Source: Bacteroidales bacterium (GTDB lineage Bacteria > Bacteroidota > Bacteroidia > Bacteroidales > JAFGXI01). Taken from it: a DNA stretch of 64,000 bases. The notes under the pieces are model-generated. The model worked only from the letters and a program-made list of their open reading frames with translations, had not been told where the DNA came from and did not search any database. Of the stretch, positions 26,592-36,086 are shown one piece after another; position 1 is the stretch's first letter; each line of letters opens with the position of its first letter. Location: assembly GCA_016936665.1 (NCBI GenBank), contig JAFGXI010000002.1, positions 62,001 through 126,000 on the forward strand. Direction: 5' to 3'. Position numbers and translations under genes: made by a program.

Positions 26592-27407
26592 TTAGTTTAA
26601 AGGATCTGCATTCGCTGGGTTCTGATGAAAGATTTTAACTAAATCGTTATAAAGTTCCGGATGACGTGTTTTCATTGTTTCCGGGTTATCGAAAAAATAT
26701 TCTCCAACAACCGCTAAAAATTCTGCATTGTTTGTTAAAGCATAAGGGTTAATATCTGAATGTCCATATTTTATTTTGTTCATTTCTTTGGCGATTTCTT
26801 TCAACCAAGTTAATGTAAAAGAATGTTCGAATAGCACATCCGGTATGCCGTTTATTACGCCATCGGCTCCGTCAATCAAATGAATAAACTCATGAATACC
26901 AACATTGTTTTTATGTCTAGTACCATCGAATGCCGCTTCTAAATCGGGTTTAAATAATAATACATGGCCTTTCAAAAAACCGTCTCCGACCATGCCAAGT
27001 ATATTTCTTCCTTCAACTTCGTTATTAGTTTGAAATTTTTTATCGAACGAATTAGGGTATAATAGAATCTCTTTCACGCCCGGATAACTATAATATGGAA
27101 AACCAAACAATGGAATTATTGCGCTAGAAGCCACTAATAAACGGTCTTCGTTGCTAACGTTTGTGTCGATTCCTGTAATATTTTTATGAGAAAGGAATTT
27201 GAGTAAACGTTTTTCGAACTCACTTCTTTCGCTTTCGTTTAATTTTGAGTAGTACTTAACTTTGTTTTTTAAAAAAACTTTATAAGCCTCAGTTATAGAA
27301 AGTATCTTATTTTTTGGAGATTTCATAACCGAATTAATAATAAAATATAGAATTAATCCTCCAGTGAAAATAAAGGCAATAACAGTAAAAATGGTAGTAA
27401 TATTCAT
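26592..27407 (-). CDS. MtfA-like zinc-dependent peptidase
   Basis: The product is about 271 residues. An N-terminal membrane helix (about 5-27) is followed by the MtfA/M90-type domain. It contains the zinc site HEFIHLID (HExxH) and the downstream Glu-bearing segment NNAEFLAVVGEYFFDNPETM, plus ILLYPNSFD before them. E. coli MtfA is a cytoplasmic aminopeptidase that also binds the regulator Mlc. Bacteroidota members with a membrane anchor are common and their targets are unknown. The ATG at 27407 is chosen over a TTG 15 bases upstream. Confidence 0.85.
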   Translation of the reverse strand: MNITTIFTVIAFIFTGGLILYFIINSVMKSPKNKILSITEAYKVFLKNKVKYYSKLNESERSEFEKRLLKFLSHKNITGIDTNVSNEDRLLVASSAIIPLFGFPYYSYPGVKEILLYPNSFDKKFQTNNEVEGRNILGMVGDGFLKGHVLLFKPDLEAAFDGTRHKNNVGIHEFIHLIDGADGVINGIPDVLFEHSFTLTWLKEIAKEMNKIKYGHSDINPYALTNNAEFLAVVGEYFFDNPETMKTRHPELYNDLVKIFHQNPANADPLN

Positions 27408-27530
27408 TGTTTTTTTTTTCAAAAGTATCTACTTTTTAACAAGTAGACATATTTTTATAAATCTCAATTTAAATTATTATTTAGACTGAGATGCTGATTT
27501 ATCTAGTTTTTTTTCTACTATATTTAACTC

Positions 27531-29957
27531 ATGAAAAAAATGAGCATATTTGCTATAGTTTTATTCTTTAGTCAATTGATTTTGGCTCAGGATTATATGC
27601 GTATAGATAGTTTAAAAAAGCAACACCAGATCTTAGAAAACGATTCCTTAAAAATTTATAATTATATTCATATTGGTGATGAATTCGGAAGTTATAATAT
27701 TGATTCATCTAGGTTTTATTACGAAAAAGCTTTAAAAGAAGCGTTAGCTGTTAGTGATTCTTTTTTAATTTCAGAGTCTTATCATTATATAGGTTTCTCA
27801 TATTATTTTGCATTCGACTACCCTAATACAATTAAGTTTTGGGAAAAATCCTTTAAAATTGATTCACTAACTAAAGACACTGCTGGTGTTTCTCGTAATT
27901 ATGGCAACATTGGGCTTATTTACATGGAAATGACAGAATACAATAAAGCTCTAAGTTTTTTTAACAAGGCTGCCAAAATAAATAAACAAATCGATCATAA
28001 AAAGTTTTTAGCAATTAACTATGGAAATATTGCCTTATGCTATTCTTATCAGTCGGATTATATACAATCTTTAATTTATTATCAAAAGGCGGTTGATATA
28101 TATGAGACCACTCAAGATAGCCTAGGCTTAGCCTTGGTTCTCGGAAATATAGGTAATATTTACGACGATCAAAATGAGTATGATAAAGCACTTGAATATT
28201 TTCAAATTTCACTGAATATTTACAAAAAATATAAGGATGATGATGGGATAGCAAGAAACTTAAGTAATGTTGGTTTAGTTTATCATAATAAAAAGCAATA
28301 CGAACTTGCTTTAAAATACTACAAAGAAGCATTGGAGATAAATAAAATGTTGCATAATCTTAGGCACGAAGCTACAAATCTTTCAAATATTGGATTAGTT
28401 CAGTCCGAATGGGGCAATACTATAGAAGCGTTAAAATATTACGAAGAAGCCTATGAGAAATATAAATTAGCAGATTCTTACGAAGGGATGGAATCTGTTT
28501 TAATTAACATTTCGAATATTTTAAATAAACAAATGCAATATAAAAAGGCAATAAAATATGCTAAAAACGCACTTGAATTAAATACTAAAACTCTTAATAA
28601 TCTTTGGAAACGAAATGCATATCAAAGTTTATCTACTTCTTATAAAGGGCTAAAAGAATTCGAAAAGGCACTAGAATACAAAGACTTATATTTACAGGTG
28701 AACGATAGTTTATACAACAATGAGAAAACTAAGACTTTAGGTGAATTACGAGAAAAATACGAAACAGAGCAGAAAGAAAAACAAATTTTGATTCAAAAAA
28801 GCCAGTTAGCAAAGAATAAATTAGCCTTGGCTGAAGAAAAGGCTGAAAAGCAAAATCAGCGTTCACAAAGGAATTTATTTTTACTAGCTTTTGTAATGAT
28901 GCTAATTTTAGCAACATATGTATTATTTAATCTTAGGCAAAAGAAAAAAGCAAATCATTTGCTTAGTGCTCAAAAAGCGCAAATATTCGAGCAAAATGAA
29001 GAACTGAGCATGCAAAATGAAGAAATTTTAGCTCAGAAAGACGAAATAGAAAGTCAAAGAGACGAAATTGAAGCACAGAGAGATATTGTTGTTTTGCAAA
29101 AAGAAATATTAGAAAAAACCCATCTCGAAATTTCGCAAAGTATCGATTATGCTAAGCGAATCCAACAATCTATTTTACCAGAACCCTCTCTATTGGCAGA
29201 ACATTTGAGCGATCATTTTGTGTATTTTCGTCCCAAAGACAAAGTTAGTGGTGACTATTATTGGTGGTCTCATATAGAAAATCATACTATTATAGCTGTA
29301 GCCGATTGTACTGGGCATGGTGTTCCCGGAGCTTTTATGAGCATGTTAGGAACATCATTTTTAAGAGAGATAGTTCAAAAGGAATACATCACTCATACAG
29401 GTGTGATTCTCAGGAAACTACGAAAAGAAGTAATTAAATCTTTAAAACAAAATACCGAGTCCGGATCTCAAAAAGATGGAATGGATATGGCAATTATTTC
29501 GATAAACCATGCAAACAACATCGTGCAATATTCTGGGGCTAACAATCCTCTTTATATCATTAAGAATTCAGAATTAAATGTATTAAATGAAAAAATAAAT
29601 AATGTTGTAAAACAAATGGATTCATTAGAATTGAAAAAACAAACTACAAAACTATTTTATGAAATAAAACCAGATAAAATGCCGATTGCCATATACGATA
29701 AAATGGACAGTTTTAGAACCATCGAGTTTAAAGTCGAGAAAGGCGATCAGTTATATCTGTTTTCTGATGGTTTTGCCGATCAGTTTGGAGGTCCTAATGA
29801 AAAAAAATTTAAGTATAAACCTTTTAAACAATTGTTATTTTCTATATCGGATAAGCCATTAATCGAACAAAAGAATATTCTCAATCTTTCTTTTGAAGAA
29901 TGGAAAACTCAGCAAGAACAAGTGGACGATGTTGTAGTAATGGGAATTAAAATATAA
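27531..29957 (+). CDS. TPR protein with SpoIIE/PP2C serine phosphatase domain
   Basis: The 808-residue product has a signal peptide (to about 20, SQLILAQ) and eight or nine TPRs at about 45-395 (NYGNIGLIYMEMTEYNKAL and similar). A coiled coil (about 400-445), one membrane helix (about 450-470) and a second coiled coil (about 475-545) follow. A SpoIIE-type PP2C phosphatase domain ends it (about 545-808), with FRPKDKVSGDYYWW, AVADCTGHGVPGAFMSMLG and YLFSDGFADQFGG supplying the metal-binding Asp residues. By layout it is a periplasmic TPR sensor controlling a cytoplasmic phosphatase. Targets are usually anti-anti-sigma-like or two-component partners; none is adjacent here. Confidence 0.9.
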   Translation: MKKMSIFAIVLFFSQLILAQDYMRIDSLKKQHQILENDSLKIYNYIHIGDEFGSYNIDSSRFYYEKALKEALAVSDSFLISESYHYIGFSYYFAFDYPNTIKFWEKSFKIDSLTKDTAGVSRNYGNIGLIYMEMTEYNKALSFFNKAAKINKQIDHKKFLAINYGNIALCYSYQSDYIQSLIYYQKAVDIYETTQDSLGLALVLGNIGNIYDDQNEYDKALEYFQISLNIYKKYKDDDGIARNLSNVGLVYHNKKQYELALKYYKEALEINKMLHNLRHEATNLSNIGLVQSEWGNTIEALKYYEEAYEKYKLADSYEGMESVLINISNILNKQMQYKKAIKYAKNALELNTKTLNNLWKRNAYQSLSTSYKGLKEFEKALEYKDLYLQVNDSLYNNEKTKTLGELREKYETEQKEKQILIQKSQLAKNKLALAEEKAEKQNQRSQRNLFLLAFVMMLILATYVLFNLRQKKKANHLLSAQKAQIFEQNEELSMQNEEILAQKDEIESQRDEIEAQRDIVVLQKEILEKTHLEISQSIDYAKRIQQSILPEPSLLAEHLSDHFVYFRPKDKVSGDYYWWSHIENHTIIAVADCTGHGVPGAFMSMLGTSFLREIVQKEYITHTGVILRKLRKEVIKSLKQNTESGSQKDGMDMAIISINHANNIVQYSGANNPLYIIKNSELNVLNEKINNVVKQMDSLELKKQTTKLFYEIKPDKMPIAIYDKMDSFRTIEFKVEKGDQLYLFSDGFADQFGGPNEKKFKYKPFKQLLFSISDKPLIEQKNILNLSFEEWKTQQEQVDDVVVMGIKI

Positions 29958-29987
29958 CAATACTAGTTATTGGAAAGAAATAGTTTT

Positions 29988-30968
29988 TTATATTTTCTCG
30001 ATGAGTAAAATTAAATCATCGATTTTTTGATATGCTTTTTTAAAGAATTGGTATCTGTTTTTTTGAGAAACCCCACTTATTAAGGTCGATTTTGAGATTA
30101 AATTATTTAACCACAATTCTGTTTCATAAATAAACTTTTGATTAGTTGTTGTCAGTTTATTAAAAGTGTGTACGCTTAGGTAAACCGATTTTAGTTCGGC
30201 ACGTTTGGTGTAAATACAGTTATTACCAATTTCGATATCACTATGATATATCATAAAAGATTTCGAATCTTGACTCGATTTGGCACTATACTCAGCTTGC
30301 TTTTCAATCACTTCTATTTCTTCTTTCACCTGATTACAAACAATTAGGGCATCTTTTTGAGTCTGAAAATTACCCGATTCCCAATAGAATTGCACTTGTT
30401 TTATTAAGCTATTGATTGTTTCTGTTGTCCAAATCTCTACAGAAGGAATTTTATTGTAGGTATCGTATATCGCCTTACTTATATCACTTATTTCCTGATT
30501 TATAAGTTCTACCGAAAATTTTTTGTCTTTTAGTTGCTCAACGCCTACAATAGCCTTCATCCAATAAAACATTTTGAATGCAGATAGTTCAGGATAATTA
30601 AAATGATGAAAGATAGGAACATCTACAGCCGCGTATTTAATCATCGGGTCTTTAGAAGCGGCTATTTGCTGCATATCATTCAAAATAGAATTTAAAAAAT
30701 TTTTGAAAGCATCCGAATCGTTAAGCTGATTATATTTAAAAGCGATACTGTCTTCGTACTGTGCAAACATATCAAAAGACACATTGTAATGCGAACACAA
30801 AGTAGCCACTTCGTTAATACTCAACGAGGTTTCTCCACGCAATCTTCTGTAAGCGCTGTCATTGCTTATACCCAATAAATCCGATAGTTCATCAACAACC
30901 GAAATAGAATCCGGCAGACTCTCTATAATTCTATTTAAGAAATTGATTTGCAATTCGTTCTTTACCAT
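29988..30968 (-). CDS. HTH-type transcriptional regulator (BetR-like N-terminus)
   Basis: The 326-residue product starts with a helix-turn-helix at about 20-60 (VVDELSDLLGISNDSAYRRL, RGETSLSINEVATL), the arrangement of BetR/Cro-like regulators common in Bacteroidota. The remaining ~260 residues are helical, with no known sensor motif. There is no signal peptide or membrane segment. It converges on the TPR-SpoIIE gene and diverges from the CsgG-like gene, with a promoter in the shared 280-bp gap, so it may regulate the latter. Confidence 0.8.
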   Translation of the reverse strand: MVKNELQINFLNRIIESLPDSISVVDELSDLLGISNDSAYRRLRGETSLSINEVATLCSHYNVSFDMFAQYEDSIAFKYNQLNDSDAFKNFLNSILNDMQQIAASKDPMIKYAAVDVPIFHHFNYPELSAFKMFYWMKAIVGVEQLKDKKFSVELINQEISDISKAIYDTYNKIPSVEIWTTETINSLIKQVQFYWESGNFQTQKDALIVCNQVKEEIEVIEKQAEYSAKSSQDSKSFMIYHSDIEIGNNCIYTKRAELKSVYLSVHTFNKLTTTNQKFIYETELWLNNLISKSTLISGVSQKNRYQFFKKAYQKIDDLILLIEKI

Positions 30969-31206
30969 AACTCTCTATGTTTTGCATTTAGATTCCTTAA
31001 ATCAACTGTATTCATCTATATTTTTCTAGCAAATATTGATTCTACTCATGAACAAATTTAGTGTTTTTTGCAAAATCTAATACTTCAATAATTATTTTCT
31101 GCAAAAATGCGCTATTTATTCGACATTCATTGGTCTAATTACGATTAATCGAAAAGCAAAGGAAGTTGGCCGCAAATATCAGTTTCTTAAAATATTAAAC
31201 CTAATC

Positions 31207-31214
31207 TAACTTTG
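31207..31214 (+). promoter_or_regulatory. -7 box TAACTTTG upstream of the CsgG-like gene
   Basis: The octamer fits TAnnTTTG and lies 37 bases before the ATG at 31251. A convincing TTG about 20 bases upstream is not seen, so only the -7 part is supported. Confidence 0.45.
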
Positions 31215-31250
31215 TCTGCATAACAAGACTTATCGTCTATTTAATAAGAA

Positions 31251-32342
31251 ATGAAAATGAAAACAAAATTGACATTTATAATTTTATTAGGATTAATAAG
31301 TATTATAAGTAATGCACAAAAACAAAGTATTGCTGTATTAAATTTCGATAGCCAGAACATCAACTATACACCGGAACAATTGGGTAATATTGCAAGAATG
31401 GAACTCGAAAAAGTGGATACTTTTGAAGTCATCGACCGATATGATGTTTCTTACCTGGCCAAAAAAGAAAATCTACAGTACGAAGAATGCTACGGGAAAT
31501 TATGCTTGGTGGAAATAGGTAAACTTTTAAAAACCGATAAAATCTTAACAGGAAGTGTAGAATTATACGGAAAGACGACTATTGTAACTTTGCGACTTAT
31601 CGACGTTAAAACAGAAAAAACAAAAGTTTTAGAATACCTCGATTTAAAAGATGAAATTAATGCAATGTTAAGTATTAGCATTATGAAGCTCTTCGATTTG
31701 CCTTATAACGAGCTACTTAACGAACGAATAACCAGAGTAGATCAATATGAAAATGCAATAATTGCCGAAGATAATACTAGACTTAATTTAAATGGGCCAA
31801 GGCTAGGAGCGGTTTTATTTACCGGAGAACAAGCAGGTTTAATGGCCTTGCCTAAAAGCCAAGGAGGGATAGATGCTATTCCTGTCATGTTTATGTTCGG
31901 ATATCAGTTTGAATTCCAGTATATCAATCAAGGTAACTTTCAGGCTTTATTCGAGATTGTACCTGCTATAACAGGTTTAGATCAAAGTTATATTATTCCA
32001 TCGATATCGATTCTAAATGGTTTAAGACACAATGTTAATGGCTGGGAATTTGCTTTAGGTCCTGTTTTAAGTTTAACATCAAAAGCTAAAGGTTACTATG
32101 ACGAAAATGGAATTTGGTATTTATCAGACGATTTAGAACATCCATTAACGCAAAATTATCAAGAAATTGAACGTTTCGATAGCAGAGGCGTACTCCAAAT
32201 TGAAACAGGTTTTGTATTCGCCGTAGGAAAGTCCTTGAAATCTGGTAGACTAAACATCCCAATTAATGCCTATATCATTCCGTCTAGGCATAGTCTTAAA
32301 GTCGGGCTAACGTTTGGATATAATGCCAAGAAAAAACGTTAA
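31251..32342 (+). CDS. CsgG/TolB-like N-terminal domain protein with a strand-rich C-terminus
   Basis: The 363-residue product has a signal peptide (to about 23, IISNAQ). Residues about 25-165 resemble the nucleotide-binding-like fold of CsgG/TolB-related proteins: SIAVLNFDSQNI, ARMELEKVDTFEVIDRYDV, CLVEIGKLLKTDKILTGSVE and TVTLRLIDVKTEK-type strands. From about 180 the sequence alternates polar and hydrophobic residues and ends GLTFGYNA, as in an outer-membrane or lipid-associated beta structure. In curli systems CsgG forms a secretion pore; here no curli genes are adjacent, so that role is not implied. It may be controlled by the divergent HTH regulator. Confidence 0.7.
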   Translation: MKMKTKLTFIILLGLISIISNAQKQSIAVLNFDSQNINYTPEQLGNIARMELEKVDTFEVIDRYDVSYLAKKENLQYEECYGKLCLVEIGKLLKTDKILTGSVELYGKTTIVTLRLIDVKTEKTKVLEYLDLKDEINAMLSISIMKLFDLPYNELLNERITRVDQYENAIIAEDNTRLNLNGPRLGAVLFTGEQAGLMALPKSQGGIDAIPVMFMFGYQFEFQYINQGNFQALFEIVPAITGLDQSYIIPSISILNGLRHNVNGWEFALGPVLSLTSKAKGYYDENGIWYLSDDLEHPLTQNYQEIERFDSRGVLQIETGFVFAVGKSLKSGRLNIPINAYIIPSRHSLKVGLTFGYNAKKKR

Positions 32343-32361
32343 CCATGTAAAATGTAGTTTG

Positions 32362-32397
32362 AAAAGAGGCTGTCTATAATTAATTCAGCCTCTTTTT
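32362..32397 (+). terminator. Terminator of the CsgG-like gene
   Basis: AAAAGAGGCTG and CAGCCTCTTTT form an 11-base stem with a 13-base loop and a T run. It can work in both directions. Confidence 0.8.
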
Positions 32398-33086
32398 AGG
32401 TATTTACGCTCAGTAACTTCCCAAATTTTAAACATTTAAAAGCTCTAATAGTTAGAGTTTTAGAAATGTATATTTTACCAAAAGTGACTAAGTTACCAAA
32501 GCTGATGAGGCTAATAATATTACAGCTGTTTATAAATACGCCATACTACTTGGATATTTTGCATTGCAGGAGAGTAAAGTTGCTCCAGCGTCGTACAATG
32601 CTTTATTTACATGAAATCAATTACTCCATAATATAACTAATTCATCAATATTAGGTAAAAATCATTCAGTTGTATAGTTGTCTGTAACTCAATTTTAGCA
32701 GAGTAATTGTGCTTTAAATTCATTTTATATGCTCCATCAACTACTAGTTGTATTGGTTGTACTACCCGTTTATTACCATTGAGCTAACGTTTTGTGTATT
32801 TATTTTCCGACGATGCTTTAGAGAAAGATGATTTCGTTAAGCATTTTGTTGATCCAGAACAAATGACATATTCTGTCGTTCGTAAAGAAGATATATTTAA
32901 AACCCAATCGGGAGAAAAGAATTCTGTTTTTAATGTTAATTTCAAAAGCTAATTTGAAAGATGAAATATTATATACAGCCTTAATCAATCGATAGAGATG
33001 GAAATGTTTTAATTGTAATTAAATAAAGCAAAGTTTATATTAACTTTCCACAAATATTATAAGAGATAATTTATATTCCTTTTTTG
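32398..33086. other. Intergenic stretch with apparent gene debris
   Basis: No intact gene is seen. Two short open pieces have protein-like composition: 32492-32614 (40 codons, VTKADEANNITAVYKY...) and 32794-32952. Neither has a start signal. They may be remnants of one or two lost genes. Confidence 0.45.
32794..32952 (+). pseudogene. Gene remnant, 52 residues
   Basis: From a GTG at 32794 the frame encodes VYLFSDDALEKDDFVKHFV followed by DPEQMTYSVVRKEDIFKT and ends in TAA at 32950-32952. The composition is that of a soluble protein and unlike random AT-rich DNA. There is a stop shortly upstream and no promoter. I cannot assign a family. Confidence 0.35.
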
Positions 33087-34145
33087 ATGAAGAAAAATTT
33101 TATATTATTAGTAATCATTGCATTAAGTAATACATTGTACTCCCAAGATACAAGTTCCAATAAATTTTGGAATGGGTTTTTTAAAGACATCGAATACTCA
33201 AAACCATTTATTTCAGAACTACATAGCATTGTAAATAGAATCGAAATGGGATACCACGAAGAGTACGGTCCCTATAAGCTTTCAAATAGTTTTCAATTAT
33301 ACAAGCGACCAATGGTCGAATTACATTTAGGGTTCGATGCATCATTATATCGCTACGATTGGGGCAAAAACTGGAGCGTTGGACTTTCTTTGCCTGTAAG
33401 CATGCATGTTTTGGAAGACATGTGGGAACCAATTACAGCTGCTGTTATTGATGTAGATTATCGATTCGGGTCTCCTAAGATTAAAGCTATTAAGTCGTTT
33501 TCTAATTCTAAATTGATTAAAAATGTTTCTGTAATGTGGTTACCATTGTTTCATGAGTGTACACACTTGGGCGACGAGCTTGTTTTAGCGGTTGCAGCCA
33601 TTGGATACCCATTAAAGCGCGTTAATGTTTCATATGAATATACAGAACTACAAATGACAATTAACGATCCTAATGGTAGTATAGAAAATAATCATGCCTT
33701 AAGAATAGGGGGGCGATATCGAGTTAGCAATCGTGGTTATGGTTGGTTTTCTACAGAATCGTTTGCAATTGACTCCTCAATTGTAGAACTTACAGAAAGT
33801 ACTCATCGTTTTGAGTGGAACATAGAATACCAATGGCAGCGTTCGAAAGGATTTTTAGCAAGTAAATATGCGGTTAACTATTTTAGCTTAGATGTTAGTA
33901 GTCGTGTAAAATTAGGACTACCAGTATTTCTTAATGATAATGGGGTATGGCTAGCAAAAGATAAAGAAGAAAAAAATGTTGTTACTTTTAATGCGTTCTT
34001 AGGCTGGCAATTTAGGGGTAGTATACCAAAATCACGATCTTTAGGGTTGTATTTACATGTATATAAAGGCATTAATTACTGGGGACAACTTCGAAATCAA
34101 GGAAACTATGGTTACTATGGAATAGCATTAATCTACGATTATTAA
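33087..34145 (+). CDS. DUF1207-like exported protein
   Basis: The product is about 352 residues with a signal peptide (to about 20, NTLYSQ). It contains WLPLFHECTHLGDELVLA, which matches the distinctive HxSSHLGDE-type motif of DUF1207 proteins, and is rich in alternating aromatic strands up to the terminal GYYGIALIYDY, as in an outer-membrane barrel. DUF1207 function is unknown to me. The ATG at 33087 is used; a TTG directly before it adds one residue. It is flanked by a decayed region on the left. Confidence 0.65.
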   Translation: MKKNFILLVIIALSNTLYSQDTSSNKFWNGFFKDIEYSKPFISELHSIVNRIEMGYHEEYGPYKLSNSFQLYKRPMVELHLGFDASLYRYDWGKNWSVGLSLPVSMHVLEDMWEPITAAVIDVDYRFGSPKIKAIKSFSNSKLIKNVSVMWLPLFHECTHLGDELVLAVAAIGYPLKRVNVSYEYTELQMTINDPNGSIENNHALRIGGRYRVSNRGYGWFSTESFAIDSSIVELTESTHRFEWNIEYQWQRSKGFLASKYAVNYFSLDVSSRVKLGLPVFLNDNGVWLAKDKEEKNVVTFNAFLGWQFRGSIPKSRSLGLYLHVYKGINYWGQLRNQGNYGYYGIALIYDY

Positions 34146-34308
34146 AAATAGCTTATCATTTTCAAGCAATACATAGTTAGAACTTGTCGTTTAAGTTATC
34201 TACAAATTCACCATAGCAACAAATGAAAACACAAAAGGGGATTTGATTTCGTTTAATAAATTTGTGGTTAATGGAGTAAGATCTTTTACCTTTTTTAACA
34301 ATATCATC

Positions 34309-34668
34309 TCAATTTTTTAATGATTTATCTACATATTTTCCACTCAAGTCATTAAGAGGAGTATCTTTTAATGGACCAGTTACAGATGCTCTTCCATTAA
34401 GTTTTTTATCTTTAAAGAAGCCTAATACAAAATGCTGATCAATTTTAGGTGTAGGTTCATTGTAAACACTGTAATAATGAAAAACTAAAGCCAAATCTTT
34501 TCCGTTACCACAATCACCACTTGAACATTTGACTTTTGTTTTATAATAAACGTTGTACTCTTTTTTTTCAAATGATTGAAAAGAGAAAAGTACCATTATA
34601 GTGGTTAAAATGAAATGTTTTGTAAATATTTTATCGGAAAAGTAATTGGATGTTAATATAAAAAACAA
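34309..34668 (-). CDS. Hypothetical exported protein
   Basis: No family is recognised. The product has an N-terminal hydrophobic segment (IFTKHFILTTIMVLFSFQS) that looks like a signal peptide, then about 90 polar residues with a VKCSSGDCGNGKDLAL motif containing two cysteines, perhaps a disulfide, and a short charged end. The start is uncertain: TTG at 34668 includes the whole hydrophobic segment, whereas ATG at 34596 would cut it. No partner gene lies next to it. Confidence 0.5.
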   Translation of the reverse strand: MFFILTSNYFSDKIFTKHFILTTIMVLFSFQSFEKKEYNVYYKTKVKCSSGDCGNGKDLALVFHYYSVYNEPTPKIDQHFVLGFFKDKKLNGRASVTGPLKDTPLNDLSGKYVDKSLKN

Positions 34669-34801
34669 ATTGTTTAATAAACGCTCAATAGTTAATTGTA
34701 AGTTAATATAAAGCCATTAATTGGCTCGACTGAAGTATCAAGTGGCATTCAACAGGTTGCCAAAACACAATTTTTTGTACATGATCCGGAAAATAGACAA
34801 T

Positions 34802-34827
34802 AAAAAAAGCCACCATATTTGGTGGCT
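34802..34827 (-). terminator. Terminator after tRNA-Asn
   Basis: AGCCACC pairs with GGTGGCT around a six-base loop; on the minus strand seven T follow. Confidence 0.75.
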
Positions 34828-34829
34828 TG

Positions 34830-34903
34830 CTCCCCTTCTTGGACTTGAACCAAGGACCCCCTGATTAACAGTCAGGTGCTCTAACCAACTGAGCTAAAGA
34901 GGA
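34830..34903 (-). tRNA. tRNA-Asn (GTT)
   Basis: The minus strand gives a 74-nt cloverleaf: acceptor TCCTCTT with AAGGGGA, D arm AGCTCAGTTGGTTAGAGC, anticodon loop CTGTTAA with GTT, and T arm TTGGTTCAAGTCCAA. The discriminator is G and CCA is not encoded. Confidence 0.97.
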
Positions 34904-35095
34904 AGGTTAGATGCATTTCAAAAATGCGTTGCAAATATACGTGCCTTTACGATATTATGCAATATATTTGTACAAAAAATATCAAAAAAATAACATTTTT
35001 ACTTTAAGTAATTGAAAGTCAAAAAAATATTTTTTTGTAATCAAGGATGAAAATAAGTTTTAGAATAGAAAATTACAATTATATCAAGTAAAAAC

Positions 35096-36082
35096 ATGAA
35101 GAAAATTATTGGATTAGGCAATGCAATTGTCGATAGAATGACTCAAATTAAAGACGAACAGTTTCTAACAGACAATGGTTTGCAAAAAGGTGGGATGTTC
35201 TTAGTCGATGAAACAACCATCGCACAGGTACTGGAACAATCAAAACACTTAGAACAAAAACAAACATCAGGCGGAAGTGCCGCAAATACAATACATGGTT
35301 TAGCAAAACTAGGTGCCGATGTAGCATATATCGGTAAAGTCGGTCAGGACGAAGTAGGAGCGTTCTTCGTAAAAGACTTGGAAGCTTCAGGCATTACAAC
35401 TAAATTAAAATATAGCCAAACCAGCTCTGGTTTAGCTGCTGCGCTAGTTACTCCCGATGCAGAACGAACATTTGCGACTTATCTGGGTGCTGCAGTAGAA
35501 ATGACACCCGAAGACATCACTCCCGAATTGTTCGAAGGCTACGATATTCTTCACATCGAAGGTTATTTGGTGTTCAATCAAGCGCTCGTAGAAAAAGCCT
35601 TAAAAACAGCAAAATCTCTCGGAATGGAGGTTTCTATCGATATGGCAAGTTTTAACGTGGTTGAAGCGAATCTAGAATTTTTACAAAATATGGTGAAAGA
35701 ATATGTCGATATTCTATTCGCCAACGAAGAAGAATCCAAAGCTTTTACAGGCCTTGAACCAAAATCTTCTTGCGAAGAGATTGCAAAAAGTGCGAGAATA
35801 GCTGTGGTTAAAATTGGCAAAGAAGGAGCCTACATTAAAGCAGAGGGGCAAGATATTGTTCTTGCTCCGGCATACACTGCCAACAGTATCGATACAACAG
35901 GAGCCGGAGATTCGTACGCTGCCGGATTTTTATACGGTTATACAAATGGAGCAAGCTTATACAACAGCTCAAGAATAGGAGCAAAAATTGCCTCTAAAGT
36001 TATTGAACATATCGGCGCAAAAATGCCCGAAACAGAATGGGAGGCTATTCGTCCTGAGATTCAAAAATTGATAGAAGCATAA
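35096..36082 (+). CDS. PfkB-family carbohydrate/adenosine kinase
   Basis: The 328-residue product carries both PfkB signatures: GGSAANTIHGLAKLGADVAYIG near the N-terminus and DTTGAGDSYAAGFLYG near residue 265, with the catalytic Asp in GAGD. Bacteroidota proteins of this length and wording (GLGNAIVD start) are usually annotated adenosine kinase. They phosphorylate a nucleoside or sugar with ATP, and the exact substrate cannot be fixed from the sequence. It is four bases upstream of trpS, so the two form an operon. Confidence 0.88.
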   Translation: MKKIIGLGNAIVDRMTQIKDEQFLTDNGLQKGGMFLVDETTIAQVLEQSKHLEQKQTSGGSAANTIHGLAKLGADVAYIGKVGQDEVGAFFVKDLEASGITTKLKYSQTSSGLAAALVTPDAERTFATYLGAAVEMTPEDITPELFEGYDILHIEGYLVFNQALVEKALKTAKSLGMEVSIDMASFNVVEANLEFLQNMVKEYVDILFANEEESKAFTGLEPKSSCEEIAKSARIAVVKIGKEGAYIKAEGQDIVLAPAYTANSIDTTGAGDSYAAGFLYGYTNGASLYNSSRIGAKIASKVIEHIGAKMPETEWEAIRPEIQKLIEA

Positions 36083-36086
36083 GCGT

